The position numbers and the translations under genes are program-made. The notes beneath the pieces are model-generated. The model made no database searches. It had not been told where the DNA came from and was given only the letters and a program-made list of their open reading frames with translations. From contig KV748201.1 of the NCBI GenBank assembly GCA_001692895.1, positions 1,736,001 through 1,800,000 on the forward strand: a stretch of 64,000 nucleotides of DNA, given 5' to 3'. Shown in pieces: positions 45,609-57,600 of this stretch. Origin of the DNA: Cenococcum geophilum 1.58. Its lineage: Eukaryota > Ascomycota > Dothideomycetes > Gloniales > Gloniaceae. Each line of letters starts with the position of its first letter. Within the stretch, counting starts at the first letter, position 1.

Positions 45609-45788
45609 TGTTGGTTACACAAGGTGATATTACGTAGCTACGGTTCGTAGATAGTATAATAATAATTATTATTCTTTTATTTTAATAAGGGAGGGCGAGG
45701 AGCTTAAGGCTCCTTACCACGCTAGTGCCGCGGCAACACGTAACGGCAATATACCTTATATAGTAACCACTTACCTTTATTCCCAATA
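45609..45788 (-). repeat. 3' LTR of copia K (180 bp)
   Basis: Matches 59305-59524 except that it lacks a 40-bp segment. It carries the G+C-rich stretch AGGGCGAGGAGCTTAAGGCT. AAAAGAAGAG on the minus strand near 45797 is the likely polypurine tract. Confidence 0.92.
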
Positions 45789-47800
45789 CTGGCAACTCTT
45801 CTTTTATGGTTGCCATCTATATATATATACCGCTTAACTAGCGGAACAAATATTAGTCCTCCTTACTTACTATTACCATTATAATATAAGTCTCGCCATC
45901 CTAAAATTTGCCTTTTAGTACGTGGTGCTTTCTTACTTATAAGTTATGGGTAGGTATCTTATTAGTAGGGCCGCTAAGGCGCTAGCAGTAAGCAAGCTAA
46001 TAGCGATTTTCTATCCCAGGGATAGAAAATCCTAATTAGCTGGTTTAAGTTAGGGTCTATAGAATATTATACTTCTACTCTCTTTTAACCCAACCTTTAA
46101 CTTATATATATAGAGTATTCGTATTAACAAACGTCTCTAGTGCCTTATTTAGGTTCGCCTTTATTATTACATCTGCTAAGTTATTTTAGCCATTAATCTA
46201 TTAAATCTTAAAGAGTTCTTAACGCTCGTAAGATTGCTAAAGTGCTATAATATTAATTATAAGGCGCTTCTCTTTCGTAGTATTAAGCTTAATTAAACAC
46301 TTATAGAGGGAATATAAGTTGGTGCATATAATTATAGGGATAGTAGGAAGTTCGAGTCGATCTATAATTATCTTTAGGGTAGTTCTAATTGTAATTACTA
46401 TATTAACTCCGCTAACTATTCCATATATCTCTATCGCTAGAACGCTTTAAGTAACGCGCTTACTCTTAGTTAAGCTCCAGTAAATAAGATTACCGTAAAT
46501 TATAAAGTTATTCTCTCTAGTAAATTCGTTTGTAATAATAATCTTATATCCTAGCTAAAAGCTAAAATCTTTATTATTTATAAATGATCTATTAATAAAT
46601 ATAAAGAGCTTAGCGGTAGGAAGATTAATAGGTATATAGAGTAGTCCCCAATCAAGATAGTTTATTTGCTAGAAAAGACGTTTATTTAGGGTAAGAACGT
46701 TATCCTTAGTTAGCTCCTAGTGTTAGGCGGTAATAGAAAAATTAAATAAAGCCTTAGGTTAATAGATAGAAGTAACATAAGCTCTATAAGCACGTTACTC
46801 TACGTATCCTTACTTTAGAGAATTAGCGTTAATAACATTAATTTTCTTACCTTAACCCTTCTGGCGTAAAGTAATAGAATCCTTATTTAGGGAGAGGGTG
46901 CATCTATTAAAGAGTAATAGTGTTATTAAATTAAGCTTTTCCTTTGGCTTTGCTATAAGATTTACCTTTACTAACTTATCTTCTTTAAGAGCTAAGAATT
47001 AGTCGTCTCCTAAGATAATTATATCGTTAGTTTATATGCCGATAATTCCAAATAGAGTTCCTATAGTTGTAATTAGGAAGTATAGGTTAAATATAAAAGT
47101 AGTTATTAAAAGCTTCTCTTTATAGTGCTTACTATAGGTAGCCTACTAATAAGTTTCTGCCTCTGCAATTCTATATAATGGCTTAAGTATAACTATAATT
47201 TTATCTTCGGGATATTAGTAACAAATTTGCTCTAAAAGGTATACTAATATTAAGCGCTAAAGGTATATCTCTAATTGGGTATAGGCCTAAGTAATATCTT
47301 ATAAATAGACCGCCATTCCATTCTTTATTAAGGAGGGAGCTAGTACAATAATAACTCGCTAACTAGCTCGTTAAATTATAGGAGATTATATAAAAATTAC
47401 CTCCTTACTATTATTGTTATAACCTTAGATAATAAGCCTTAATTTCTTAAATAGGGNNTTAGTAGCNTTNCCNTTAATCTNNTTAACNATNCTTAACTTA
47501 AAGATNNNNANTNNATNNAANTTAGTAGGGTTATACTTCTTAAATTTAAAGACTCCTCTTATAATAAGACCGTCAATCTCCTGCTTATTAGATGCTTAGA
47601 AAGGAGCTTTAGAAGTTATAATATAACCTTCCTTTTAGAGTTATTTTGCGAGCTTAAAGTTAGCCTTCTCCTTAGTTATTTTAAGGCTATTAATAACTTA
47701 ATTTCATTCTTAATAGCGGCAACGAATTACTCTTTAAAATTAATAAAATGTTGGCGATTTTATAATCCCTTTAGGCGACCTCTACCGCGTTATAGTTACG
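45789..47800 (-). pseudogene. Reverse transcriptase and RNase H of copia K
   Basis: Minus strand. Reverse transcriptase about 46950-47800, with the active-site region TNDIIILGDD near 47030. Connection and RNase H about 46040-46900: YRAYVTSIY near 46790, WGLLYIPINLPTAKLFIFIN near 46640, VLAIEIYGIVSGVNIVI near 46420, WINGQNNLADVIIKANLNKA (stop split) near 46180, VKGWVKREQKYNIL near 46090. The C-terminus runs LGFSIPGIEN through a perfect 27-bp palindrome (46005-46031). Ambiguous bases cluster at 47457-47520. RIP-type stops throughout. Confidence 0.87.
46005..46031. repeat. Perfect 27-bp palindrome (13-bp arms, 1-bp centre)
   Basis: GATTTTCTATCCC, A, GGGATAGAAAATC. It lies in the last codons of copia K (GFSIPGIEN on the minus strand). 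A slightly degraded version occurs at 6432-6456 in gypsy C. Confidence 0.9.
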
Positions 47801-48721
47801 GCATATCTACTACAATTATATTAGGATTGTAGTCGTCTTCTAGAGCATATTAATTATAGTTCTCCTTTAGGGTATTTTTTAGGGCATCCTATAAAGGCTT
47901 AAAACTGTTATCTTTATAATAAGGCTTAATAACGGTTAAATGGAATTAAGTAGGTCTGTAAGGCATCTAAATAGTATAAGTTTAACTATTAATTGCAATA
48001 AGTTAATATGGGCCTAACTATTCTCCCTTTTTACGCTATACGCGTACCTTAGACTAGAGTGGTAAATTAAGCGTAGTTAAGGTATTTGGGCCATTTCTTA
48101 TTTCTAGTGCGTTATTAACCTAGCATATAGCGTAGATATATTATACCTCCTTTATTACCTTACGGATAGCCTTAACTTATTGCACAATAAAGGGAGATAG
48201 TGGAGAATTATTAGTTATTTAAGGGTAGGCGCTAAAGACTAGTAATATAGGTATAAGTCTATCCAGGCTAGCAGAATTATTAACGGCTTTAATAGCCATC
48301 TATAAGGTAAGTTCTTTACTAGCGTCCTCTAGTTTTAAAGAGATACTCTTATATACGCGGCGTAATAGTATATAATATCGCTCCACTTTTCTAACGCTAT
48401 TATATGCCTTAATAGGAACTTCCTTAACCTTAATTGCCATTGCCTTTATCTGTTATCGAAACTCTATAAATAAGAAGTTCTTTCCTATATTATAGACGAT
48501 TTAGTTAGGGGGTCCTAGGTAGATATTAATCTAGTATAATTAAAGGGTATCCTTTACGTTTCTAGCTAATATATCCTTTAAAAATTATACGGCTTAGAAG
48601 AAGGTTAAGAAGTTAATAACTTAGAGTACTAGCTTACCACTAAGATATATAACGTTAACGATAATATAGAAGTTAAAGTCGTAGTTATCTTTAAGGGTAA
48701 ACTTAAATCGGCTAGGGAACT
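47801..48721 (-). pseudogene. Integrase of copia K, catalytic and C-terminal part
   Basis: Minus strand. From gypsy I leftward: FKFTLKDNYDFNFYIIVNVI (first catalytic Asp changed to Asn), LSGKLVLQVI, FLKDILARNVKDTLQLY, YLGPPNQIVYNIGKNFLFIE, AMAIKVKEVPIKAYNSV near 48410, then ERYYILLRRVY. This pattern (FQA...LKD, YLGPPD..V.DAGKNF, VPVEAHNS) is that of fungal copia integrases. The frame joins 56634 onward across gypsy I. Confidence 0.87.
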
Positions 48722-49144
48722 TGTAACGGAACCTTATAGCAAGTACTACGATGGGCTCGTTATTAGGCTAAGTGTATAGGTGATATAAGTTAAAGTCAAC
48801 AACGTAATAATAACTAGTGGGGTGGTTGCCTAATAGATTAACTCTAATTGTATTCTAAGAATTACTATAAGGAAGGAACTATTTAGGTAGGGACTAAGGG
48901 TCCTTAAATACACAACCATACTCCTATAAAATCCTCCTTATACGTAATATACGTCTTATACGCAAGGTATATAAGTTCCTTTTATTCCTCTTATTTAATA
49001 TATAGCATGCCATATAACCTCGGTTACTATCCCTCGTTATATAGTTCTACTAGCTCTATCCTAGACCATGCTTATATTAACTAACTAGCTTCTTCTAACT
49101 CTTCCCTAAGTAGTTATAACATTGTACTTAAAGCGTCCATAACA
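48722..49144 (-). repeat. 3' LTR of gypsy I
   Basis: Matches 56211-56633 over 423 bp. The purine tract AAAGAGAAGGGAGATGG (minus strand, 49145-49161) lies directly upstream. The long frame of pol continues into the LTR (MDALSTMLRLLREELEEAS with stops removed). Confidence 0.93.
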
Positions 49145-50020
49145 CCATCTCCCTTCTCTTTATCTTCGTCCTTAAAGATTTAAAATATCTCTAAGTTATT
49201 TACTAGAGGTATAATGTCCGTCTAATTAATTTAGTTAATATTATTACTTATTATACCTAAAGCAATTTCTTCCTTATACGCCCAACGTCGTGCTCGCACT
49301 ATTGCTGTAATATTATCTCTTAGTAAGATTATACCGTCTCCGTGTTCTTACTGTTTAAAAAAGGGGTTAGTTTATATTATGTTAGTAAGTCTATCTTCGT
49401 AATAACTGTCCTCTTATTTAAAGTGCACTAAAGCGAATATTTATTTGTCCTGTAATATTTGCTTTACCTCTAATGCTAAATATACGCGACTTATTATTCT
49501 TAATAGTTATCTAGTTCCCTAATTAATTTATCTTAGGGTTTTATGTTTAATCTGCTGCTACGCGGCTAGATAGTAAACTGTTTTAAGCCCTTGCTAAGTT
49601 AAAACATTTTTAGGATGCGGAACAGAAGGCCCTAGATACTTATATCGCGGCATCTACTTACTTACTCCGTTTTAAGAAGGTTTATAAAAAGGTCCATTTT
49701 AAAGAGTAGAAACTTATAGAATAGGGTCTATAGGAACTTAGTAATAAAAGAACGGATCCTTTTCTGGCTGAGAAGGAAACAGATCTAAGTAGTTTGGTAA
49801 CTATCCTTCTTAGGTCCCCTTTAGGTGATTTATTTTTTAGCGATTCTTTTTTATTAATACTGCCTGACCTAATTTCTTCCGATACTCCTATACCTTTCCT
49901 ATAGTATTCTTTAAATTCTTTAGTAGCTCCTAGGTAGTCTTAGTATAACCTATCTACTTAACCTTATACTATATTTTATTGTTAACGTCCTTATAACCAA
50001 CGATTCTTAAAACTTATTAT
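49145..50020 (-). pseudogene. Chromodomain and C-terminal extension of gypsy I Pol
   Basis: Minus strand. Chromodomain at about 49880-50020: VLRIVGYKDVNNKI, YKVK, IGYTKTT, ELLKNLKNTI, YRKKLGQAVL. Then a same-frame extension of about 230 codons: KDPFFYYQVPIDPIL near 49760, MPRYKYLGPSVPHPKNVLT near 49640, ALEVKQILQDKQIFALVHFK near 49450, GDGIILLRDNITAIVRARRW near 49320, then KDEDKEKGDGVM at the LTR. Stops fall at CAA/CAG/TGG-type codons. I do not recognise the extension. Confidence 0.7.
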
Positions 50021-51820
50021 TTATCTTCTTCCTATCCTCTATATATGTCTGCTTCGTAAGCTAGTGGCTTAATATTCCCGTATACTGGCTTTAGTATTAC
50101 AATATACTATATAGGGTAGATCTTTATCTTAGCTAGTAGTTTTAACTTAAATATAACTAGTGAAATTCTCTACTTAATCCTAAAAGGTCTTAGTCTAATA
50201 TAGTCCAACTTCTTACTTAGTCGTTAACTCTTAAAATTTTTATATAGTAGCTATACTTTATCTCCCTCCTTAAGATCTAGTCCCTTAGATCTCNTAGCAT
50301 TATANTACNTTTTTATTNTNTNTTATACNTTNTTTACTAATTCTATAAGGTCTATATAAAGATTTATTAACGTCTTTATTCTTTCTTTAGCTATACTACT
50401 TATTTTCTTTACTTGTTATGGTGACAACGATATTCTTAGCTTATATCTATAATTTACCTTAAATAGTAATGTGCCTATTCCTTCTTAAGGTGTTATATTG
50501 TATATAAACTATATAACTAGTAATAATAATACCCAATTATTCTGTGCGTGATTAATATAGTGTCTTAGGTACTGCTCTAGTGTCTGATTTAATTTTTCCG
50601 TTTAACCGTCTGTCTATAGGTAATATACGGTAAAAGTTACTACTCAAACTCCTTGTTCCGCTAAAAATACCTCCTAAAATGCTGCTATAAATCTTAGATC
50701 TCTATTTAATATAATCTTACTTAGTGCTCTATATCTTATAAACACTTCTTTAATATAGATTTTAGTGACATCTTCTACTAATATTTCTTCTATGCATGCT
50801 ATAAAGTATCCCCACTTTATAAGCTTATCCATTATCACTAAAATTACGTTATAATCTTATCCGGTAATAGGGTCTTTTAATTTTAGTAACTTAATAATAA
50901 AGTCCTATAATATAACCTCCTATAGTCTCTCTAGTGTTTTAATAAGTTATAGCCCTCTATACAGCTTATGCCTTATTAGTTTATTTCTCTAGCAATCTAG
51001 ATATTCCTTTATAACTTTTCGCGCTAAGTTCTAGATTCCATTAATAATATATTCCTCCTAAAGTCTTAATACTAAGCCCGTAGCTCCGTTATGTCCTTAA
51101 GTTAGTCCTTTATAAAACTCTTTTACGAACTATTCTACTATACTTTTTAGGATATACTTCGCTTCTTAGTTTTTATATATATCCGTCTATAAATCTTCTA
51201 GCTATACTTTTAGAATTCTTTATACCTAAAAGCTTTTTAGTAACTTATAAACTCTTTCTAGTTCTTCCTAAGTTGCTATAATTTTTAGGTAATTATATCT
51301 AATTAATCCGTCTATATCTTTTCGCAGTAAAGCCCCTAATAGCTTCTCATTATTCTATAGTTTAGCTTTTCGGCTTAAAGCATCTGCTCGTGTGTTATCT
51401 ATACCTTTAGTATACTAAATCTTAAAATAGTATTCTATAAGCATCTCTGCCTATCTAACTTATCTTTAATTAGGTTCCTTTATTATTAGAAATCCTATTA
51501 GATTCTTATAATCCGTTTTAACTATAAATAGTTTCTCTATGCCTTATAAGAATGCTCTCTATTTCTTTAGTACTATAATTATACCTAACAACTCCTTATT
51601 ATAGATGTTATAGTTTAACTCTAGTAGTGTTATCTTTTAACTATAGTACGCCACTAGGTACTATTTATCTTAATATTTCTATATAAAGCATACCCTTAGT
51701 ATAAAGTCTAATGTGTTTGTTTTTATAACCGTTTCTAGTCCTAGTTAATAGATCTTAAGAACTAGCTCCTAGGTAAACAACTTCTTAACTTCTTTAAATA
51801 ATTTCTACTGTTTCTTTCCC
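50021..51820 (-). pseudogene. Integrase and RNase H of gypsy I
   Basis: Minus strand. RNase H about 51350-51820 (actual Asp boxes damaged). Integrase about 50350-51150, with the zinc-binding segment near 51000-51120 and the catalytic core near 50600-50900. The C-terminal part near 50180-50280 has LDLKEGDKV-like and LDYIRLRPFRIK-type words, which lead into the chromodomain. Ambiguous bases lie at 50294-50335. Assignment rests on order and on the clear neighbours. Confidence 0.75.
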
Positions 51821-53140
51821 TATACCTATAGTTCTTCTTTCTTTATTAATCGCGTAAATGGTTTAATATCCTTTAACTATTACGCTATAAACCTTCTACA
51901 GTAATTGCAAAACCCTAGAAACAATCTTAATTGTGTAATATTCTCTAGTTCTTGCCAATTCACTATAGCCTTAATCTTTTTTAGGTCTATACTAAGTTGG
52001 CCTAGTTTAATAATAAATCCGACGAAATCAGTCTTCCTAGTAAAGAACTCGCATTTCTTAATTGCTACTAGCATTTATTCTTCTTATAGTCTCTTTAAAA
52101 CCCATTTAACATATTCCCCGTATTTTTCCTTAGTTATTAAGTAGATAATAATATTATTAAGGTATACCATAACAAATTCATCCAAGTATTCCCCTAATAT
52201 ATTATTAATACGCTTCTAGAAAGTTTCTAGTACGTTTATAAGCCTAAATTGCATAACTAATAGTTTATACAGTCCTTCCTTTAACCTAAAGGCTGCCTTT
52301 TATTCGTCGCCTTCCTTAATTCTAATTTAATAGTACGCCTATCTTAGATCTATCTTTATAAAGATTTGCGCGTTACCTATCCTATCTTAGATTTCGCTAA
52401 TTAAGGGTAAAGGATACCTATCCTTCCTAGTAATGCTATTTAACTATCTATAGTTAATACACAGCCTTAGCTTACTATTCTTTTTCGGTACGAATAATAC
52501 TAGATAACCCACTAACGACTGCGATGGTCTAATATATCCCTTTTATAGGTTTTCCTAGATAAACTCTTTTAGTACTCTACCTTCTTCTTTAGTAAGCTTA
52601 TAGATTGGAAAAAACCTTAAACTTATTCCTGGTTTTAATTTTATCTTATAGTCCCATACTATATACTCTAATAGCTTCTTACTTTTTAATAACCATAGTT
52701 TCTTACCATACTTATGGTATCTCTTTAGTATATAACTTAAGCCTTACTTAGTCTCTTTATATATTACTCTAACTTAGTACTATACCAACTTGGTTTATTG
52801 TCGCATCTTGCGGCGTTAAGTATCCCTAATATTAACCTAACCTATAGTCCAATTAATCCTTAGATTATATTCCTATAACTAAGGCATTCTTAGTACTGCC
52901 TTATTGTTTCCTAATAGTAATATATTAAAAGATATCTTAATTTATCTTCCTTTAATGGTTATCTAAATAGGTCCTATTTTAAGATTAATAATACCTCTTC
53001 TATAGGCTATCGGATCTCCTAAAATTATAACTAATAGGTAAGGACATTCCTTTTTCCTATATAGTAACCCCATTTTTTTAACTGCTATTAGTAAGATATG
53101 GTTTCTTATTGCTTTACTATCTATCAATACTTCGAACTGT
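51821..53140 (-). pseudogene. Protease and reverse transcriptase of gypsy I
   Basis: Minus strand. Protease near 53130: FEVLIDSKAIRNHI (DSGA box with Gly changed to Lys). Reverse transcriptase about 51880-52620, one nearly open frame: EGRVLKEFI, LQKGYIRPS, VGYLVLFVPKKNSKLRLCIN, LNSITRKDRYPLPLISEI, AQIFIKIDLR, IKEGDE, KAAFRLKEGLYKLLVMQF, MVYLNNIIIYL (both Asp changed to Asn), VAIKKCEFFTRKTDFVGFII, LRLFLGFCNYCRRFIA. The last part is open at 51880-52074. Typical Ty3/gypsy order. Plus-strand frame 51905-52144 is its shadow. Confidence 0.92.
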
Positions 53141-55079
53141 TAATCTTACTATTTAACTCGTAAATTTAGGTATTGTCCTTAAATTCCCTTAAGGGTCTAA
53201 AGCTCTACTACTAGTTCCCTCTGGTCCCGTAGGCCTCTACTTTTCCTAACTATTAGCTACTTAATCCTATTTATACTTGGTCCACTTTTAGCCAATACTT
53301 AGTTCGCTTTTTATCTTTAATATACCATAGACACGTGTTCTCTAGGCATTCCCACCACTATTATCCATCTAGGTATTCTTCCGTAAGGAATCTTCCTGGC
53401 TAAAGTATTAAGTCCTCTTAGCTTTATACTTCTACTGGGTGCCAACTATATATATACTTAGCGTTTTAATATTTTGCCTTATCTAATAACCAGTATATCC
53501 TCGCTAGGTACTTCTAGTTTTTATCTTTAGGTGCTTTATATATATTGCACGCATTATCTACATATGCAATCTATGCTAATATATAATGTGCTTAGTGTCT
53601 TAGGTTAACTCTTAGCTCATCTTCATCTTTAAGTTTAAACCTTTCTTATGCTGATCTAAGCGTTGCGACTTCATTCGCAGGTACTATAATTTACCTCTCG
53701 CCTCTCTAGTCCTCTAATCGCTCCTCTAGATCTTTTAACATTATAATTAAAGCTCCTTTAATATAACTTATAGCCTTTTCTATAATCGGGTGGTCTTAAA
53801 TAACTTTCTTATCTAACTATATATAGAAATCTTCCTACTTATCATTATATCGTTACCTATACCACTTTTAGTACAGCTGCTGGAGTGTATACGGCTTATC
53901 TATAAGGAAATATCTTCTTATTACTGCATCGTAATAGCTCTTTATATGTTATTCCTTAAACCTAGTTAGAATCCCTAGATCCTCTTCTTATTTTAGTTTA
54001 GTAAGCTACTTAGCTCTTAGTATGCCTATTCTAGGCCTATTAGTAATTCTGCGTATGGGTACTCTATCCCTTATACGTCCTAGTATGCTAGATTTCTTAT
54101 CTAGTTTCTATTCTTACTATGCGGTAATTCTCGCTCTAAATTCCTCTATAGTTTCTTTTCTTTTACGTCTTACGAGTAGATTCTTAAAGTCATCTTGCTT
54201 CTTAATCTCGGTATTAACTTTTCAATCTTTAAGCTAAATACTATATTCTCCTAGTAAGTCTTCTAGATCTATATATCTATCTCCTAGCCTAACCGCTGTT
54301 TATACTGCAGATTCTCTAATCTATAAAGAAGCCTCTTACCTCTTGTTTATGGGTGCCCTTATTTATACTCCAAATTTTTGGTCCCTTCGATTCTTTAATC
54401 CTAAGCTCGCTTCTGACTTAAGCTTTACTCCTACCTTAGTCCAACTAGGCTTAGGTATTCTTATCTCGTCTTAAGAGTCTTATACCTATGGGAAACTCTA
54501 TCCCGAGCTCATTTATATATCTTTAAACTAAGCTACTGCCCTGCTCCATCGGTTTCCATCCATTATAGGTCCTTAAGCTTACCTTATCTTATCTTAAGAA
54601 TCTTGGTCGTCTCTTATCTTATTTTAAGAATCTTAAGCCTATGGCCTTTTGCCTTTACCAAGTGCCAAAGTAGCTCGCTATCCTACTTCTCTTACGTCTC
54701 GCGAAGCGATAGATATCGTGTTTAGTGGGGTCTTAATTCCTACTAATGTCCCCTATTTTATAGTGGAATTATCCTCTACTTCTTATATAATATCTCTAAT
54801 GGCTATATATTCCCAGTAAACCGCTTCTATTACCTTATCGTTATAAAATATTTCGCCTTTGTTAAATTTATTGTCCTTAATATCCGATCTATAAACTAGT
54901 TCGTTAGTTCCTCTATATTCTAAGGATTTTAGCTCCTATAGCCAATAGCTTACGCTATACTTAGCGTCTTTATAAATTTAGTATACATTATTATAACAAA
55001 ACGCAAAACTGTTAATTAAACATTCTCTTATTCCTTATAGTACACTATCATCCCTCTATACGTGTGTGTCTTTTACTAT
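53141..55079 (-). pseudogene. Gypsy I, gag-pol junction region
   Basis: About 1.9 kb on the minus strand between the gag zinc knuckle and the protease box. It reads as an extended, charged linker with many stops, for example SQASLRSAWERFKLKDEDEL-like words near 53630 and FPIGIRLLRRDKNT near 54470. I cannot assign a domain. Plus-strand frame 54022-54237 is regarded as a shadow. Confidence 0.5.
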
Positions 55080-56165
55080 TGGTCTAGTTCCCTTCATTGC
55101 ATAGTATCTCTAACTATCTTTATAATCTTTTATAAAGTAACCTTATTTTCCGCAATTTATATAAGCTCTATCTTTAAACCATTAACTTTACTATAAAGTC
55201 CGCCTAAACATCTTCTACTGCTAATATCCCTAGTTTAGCCTCTGCTCCTTAGTCCTGTAATCACTAGATCCTTAACCTCTAGGTTTCTATAGTTTCTTAC
55301 TCTATCTCTTATAGGCTTCTTTAGTACCACTTAGGTCCATTAGCTCTGCGCTATACCATAATTTCTAGCTTAATTTTGGTTGTTGCGTACTCTGCGCCTT
55401 ATACGACTATAAAACTCCATCCTAGCCTCTCTTAGCCTATTCCCTTTAGTAGATCCAATTATCGATCTTAATTACTTAATCTATTAGTTCCCTTAGGGTG
55501 TCCGCATCTTCTATTAGAATAATTACGTCCTAGACTTTAGCCTTAAGTCCCTGCTTATACTATACCATAAGCGCCTTATTATTCTACTTAACTTATATAG
55601 CTAGCGTCTGAAACTATATTGTATATTTAATTGCTAAGGTTCGTTACATAATATCTTAGAGTTTTCTTTCTACCGTGGTCACTACCTTTAGGTCTCCAAA
55701 TATTTATATAAGTCTCTCTATAAACCCTTCCTAACTTAAAAATATAAACAGCACCTCTTAATTAGTAGTTGTTATTCCATTTGCCTATATTTCTATAAGA
55801 TAAGGCTTAAACCACTTAAGTGCTTTCCCTAACAGGAATAGTCCCATATAGGCTATTCGATCTATAGGTGTTAGTAGCTTTACCCCTTCTTATATGACTT
55901 TAAAGTGCATTTAGGTAAGAAACCCCTTAAGCTTTAATCTTTCTCCTAAGTACCTCTCAATTAATGGTAACTTAATCTTTACTACTTTAATCCTATTAAC
56001 CCTTTCCTCTAACGCTGCATTGTTTGTTATTAACTAGTTAACTATCTTTTATAGTTGCCCGACCGTTACAGGTTGCTGCGAGTTAATATCTGCTATACTA
56101 GTGTCGCCTAACCTTAAAGTAGTTGCCGCCGTTAATGGCGTCGTGGTGGCTGCTTTTGGTGGCAT
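55080..56165 (-). pseudogene. Gag of gypsy I
   Basis: ATG at 56165, 46 bp inside the LTR boundary: MPPKAATTTPLTAATTLRLG, DTSIADINSQQPVTVGQL. Middle: NNAALEERVNRIKVVKIKLP, LIERYLGERLKLKGFLT, YKQGLKAKV (stop for Gln) and DVIILIEDADTLRELID near 55490. Zinc knuckle at about 55127-55165: AYINCGK, stop, GYFIKDYKD, that is CYNCGK.GHFIKDCK with Cys and His changed to Tyr. Capsid and RNA-binding role by family. Confidence 0.88.
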
Positions 56166-56210
56166 GTTGTTCGACTTTCTATACTTAATACTATAACTAG
56201 GTAGTGATTA

Positions 56211-56633
56211 TATAACGGAACCTTGTAGCAAGTACTACAATAGGCTCGTTATTAGGCTAGGTGTATAGGTAATACAAGTTAAAGTTAATAACGTAATAAT
56301 AACTGGTGGAGTGGTTGCCTAATAGATTAACTCTAATTGTATTCTGAGAATTACTATAAGGAAGGAACTATCTAGTTAGGGACTAAGGGTCCTTAAATAC
56401 ACAACTGTACTCCTATAAAATCCTCCTTATACGTAATATACGTCTTATACGCGAGGTACGTAAGTTCCTCTCATTTCTCTCGTTTAATACGTAGTATGCC
56501 ATATAACCTCGGTTACTATCCCTCGTTATATAGTTTTACCGGCTTTATCCTAGACCGTGCTTATATTAACTAACTAGCTTCTTTTAACTCTTCCCTAAGT
56601 AGTCGTAATATTGTACTTAAAGCGTCCGTAACA
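56211..56633 (-). repeat. 5' LTR of gypsy I
   Basis: Partner of 48722-49144, with TATAACGG at the left (TG to TA) and CCGTAACA at the right. Followed by GAACT (56634-56638). Confidence 0.93.
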
Positions 56634-57600
56634 GAACTTCTAGTTTATTTAGTAGTAATAGTAGTACTTTATAAGATGCTTAATTACCTTAACCTTAACT
56701 TTATAACCTACTTACTAAAGAACCCTAAGCAATTAGTAAACTAATAGGTAACCAAAACAATAGTATAGTTAGCGTAATTCTAACCTAGTTAAATAGCTCT
56801 AAGCAACACTCTTTTCTAGTTATTAAAGGAGTAGCTAAGGGTAACCCCACTTATATATAATAGGCACCCAATTATCTCCCTATATAAGTATATTCTTAAG
56901 ATTATTAAGCTTAACGCCTAATTTATTTATATCTTTAATACAGAATAGAAACGGGGTGTTTATAGGAATAATGTGGAAAGTAATATATCCTAATGGGGGT
57001 TTACACCCTAATTATGCCGAGAGAGATTATAGTACCTTTGCTAAAACAAATTGTATATTAGCCTGCCGTTAAATAGTTAATTTAAATAGAGCTATTAAGC
57101 TGCTAAAGGGCTTAAACTTAAGGTTCTCCTGCTATAGATACTTCTATAGCTCTAGTGTCTAGTATAATACTATAAAAGATATTCGCCAAGTATCTATTAT
57201 TAAAGGAGAATGTAGAGCTCTCCTTTAGCTTATTAAAGATATTTAACTTTATAATAGAATAGAGCGTAGATCAGTTATTAAGAATAGTAACGGTTTATAT
57301 ACCATCTACTTTACTATACTTAGTAAAGTATTAGTTAGGTAAGTAGTTCTTAATTTCTATATCTATAAGGAGCTGTTTAGTCTTATTAACCTTACCCTTA
57401 AGATCTTCTATGCCTTTATATTAAACCAGAAAGCTTTAGAAGTAGGCTAAAGTAACTTTATAATTTTTAATATTTCTTATACTCTAATGGAACTTATTAT
57501 ATACCTCCTTTTGCTTATTAAGGGAGTGTCTAGTTAACTAGTAATTTGGCTTCTTATAAACATAGCACTTTTTCTAGTAATTATTTCAAAATAAACCTCT
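56634..57600 (-). pseudogene. Copia K: gag end, protease and start of integrase
   Basis: Minus strand. Gag zinc knuckle at about 57545-57590 (VYKKPN then TRHSLNKQKEVYNKF; family CX2CX4HX4C lead). ILDTRAIEVSIAGEP near 57160 is the protease (normally LDTGAAE). IKYYYYYQINQKFP near 56660 is the integrase zinc finger (C.HC spacing with Cys changed to Tyr), and its frame continues in FKFTLKDN on the other side of gypsy I. Confidence 0.8.

Larger units (their letters stand above)
48722..56633 (-). mobile_element. Gypsy I, full-length chromodomain LTR retrotransposon
   Basis: 7,912 bp on the minus strand with equal 423-bp LTRs (48722-49144 and 56211-56633), inverted ends TGTAACGG and CCGTAACA, and an exact target duplication GAACT (48717-48721 and 56634-56638) in copia K. 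Internal order from the right: gag, protease, reverse transcriptase, RNase H, integrase, chromodomain and a C-terminal extension. It is less decayed than C or E but still interrupted. Confidence 0.95.

Noticed and set aside
51905-52144. 79-codon plus-strand frame, and 54022-54237
   Set aside because: Complement of gypsy I reverse transcriptase or gag-pol junction on the minus strand.
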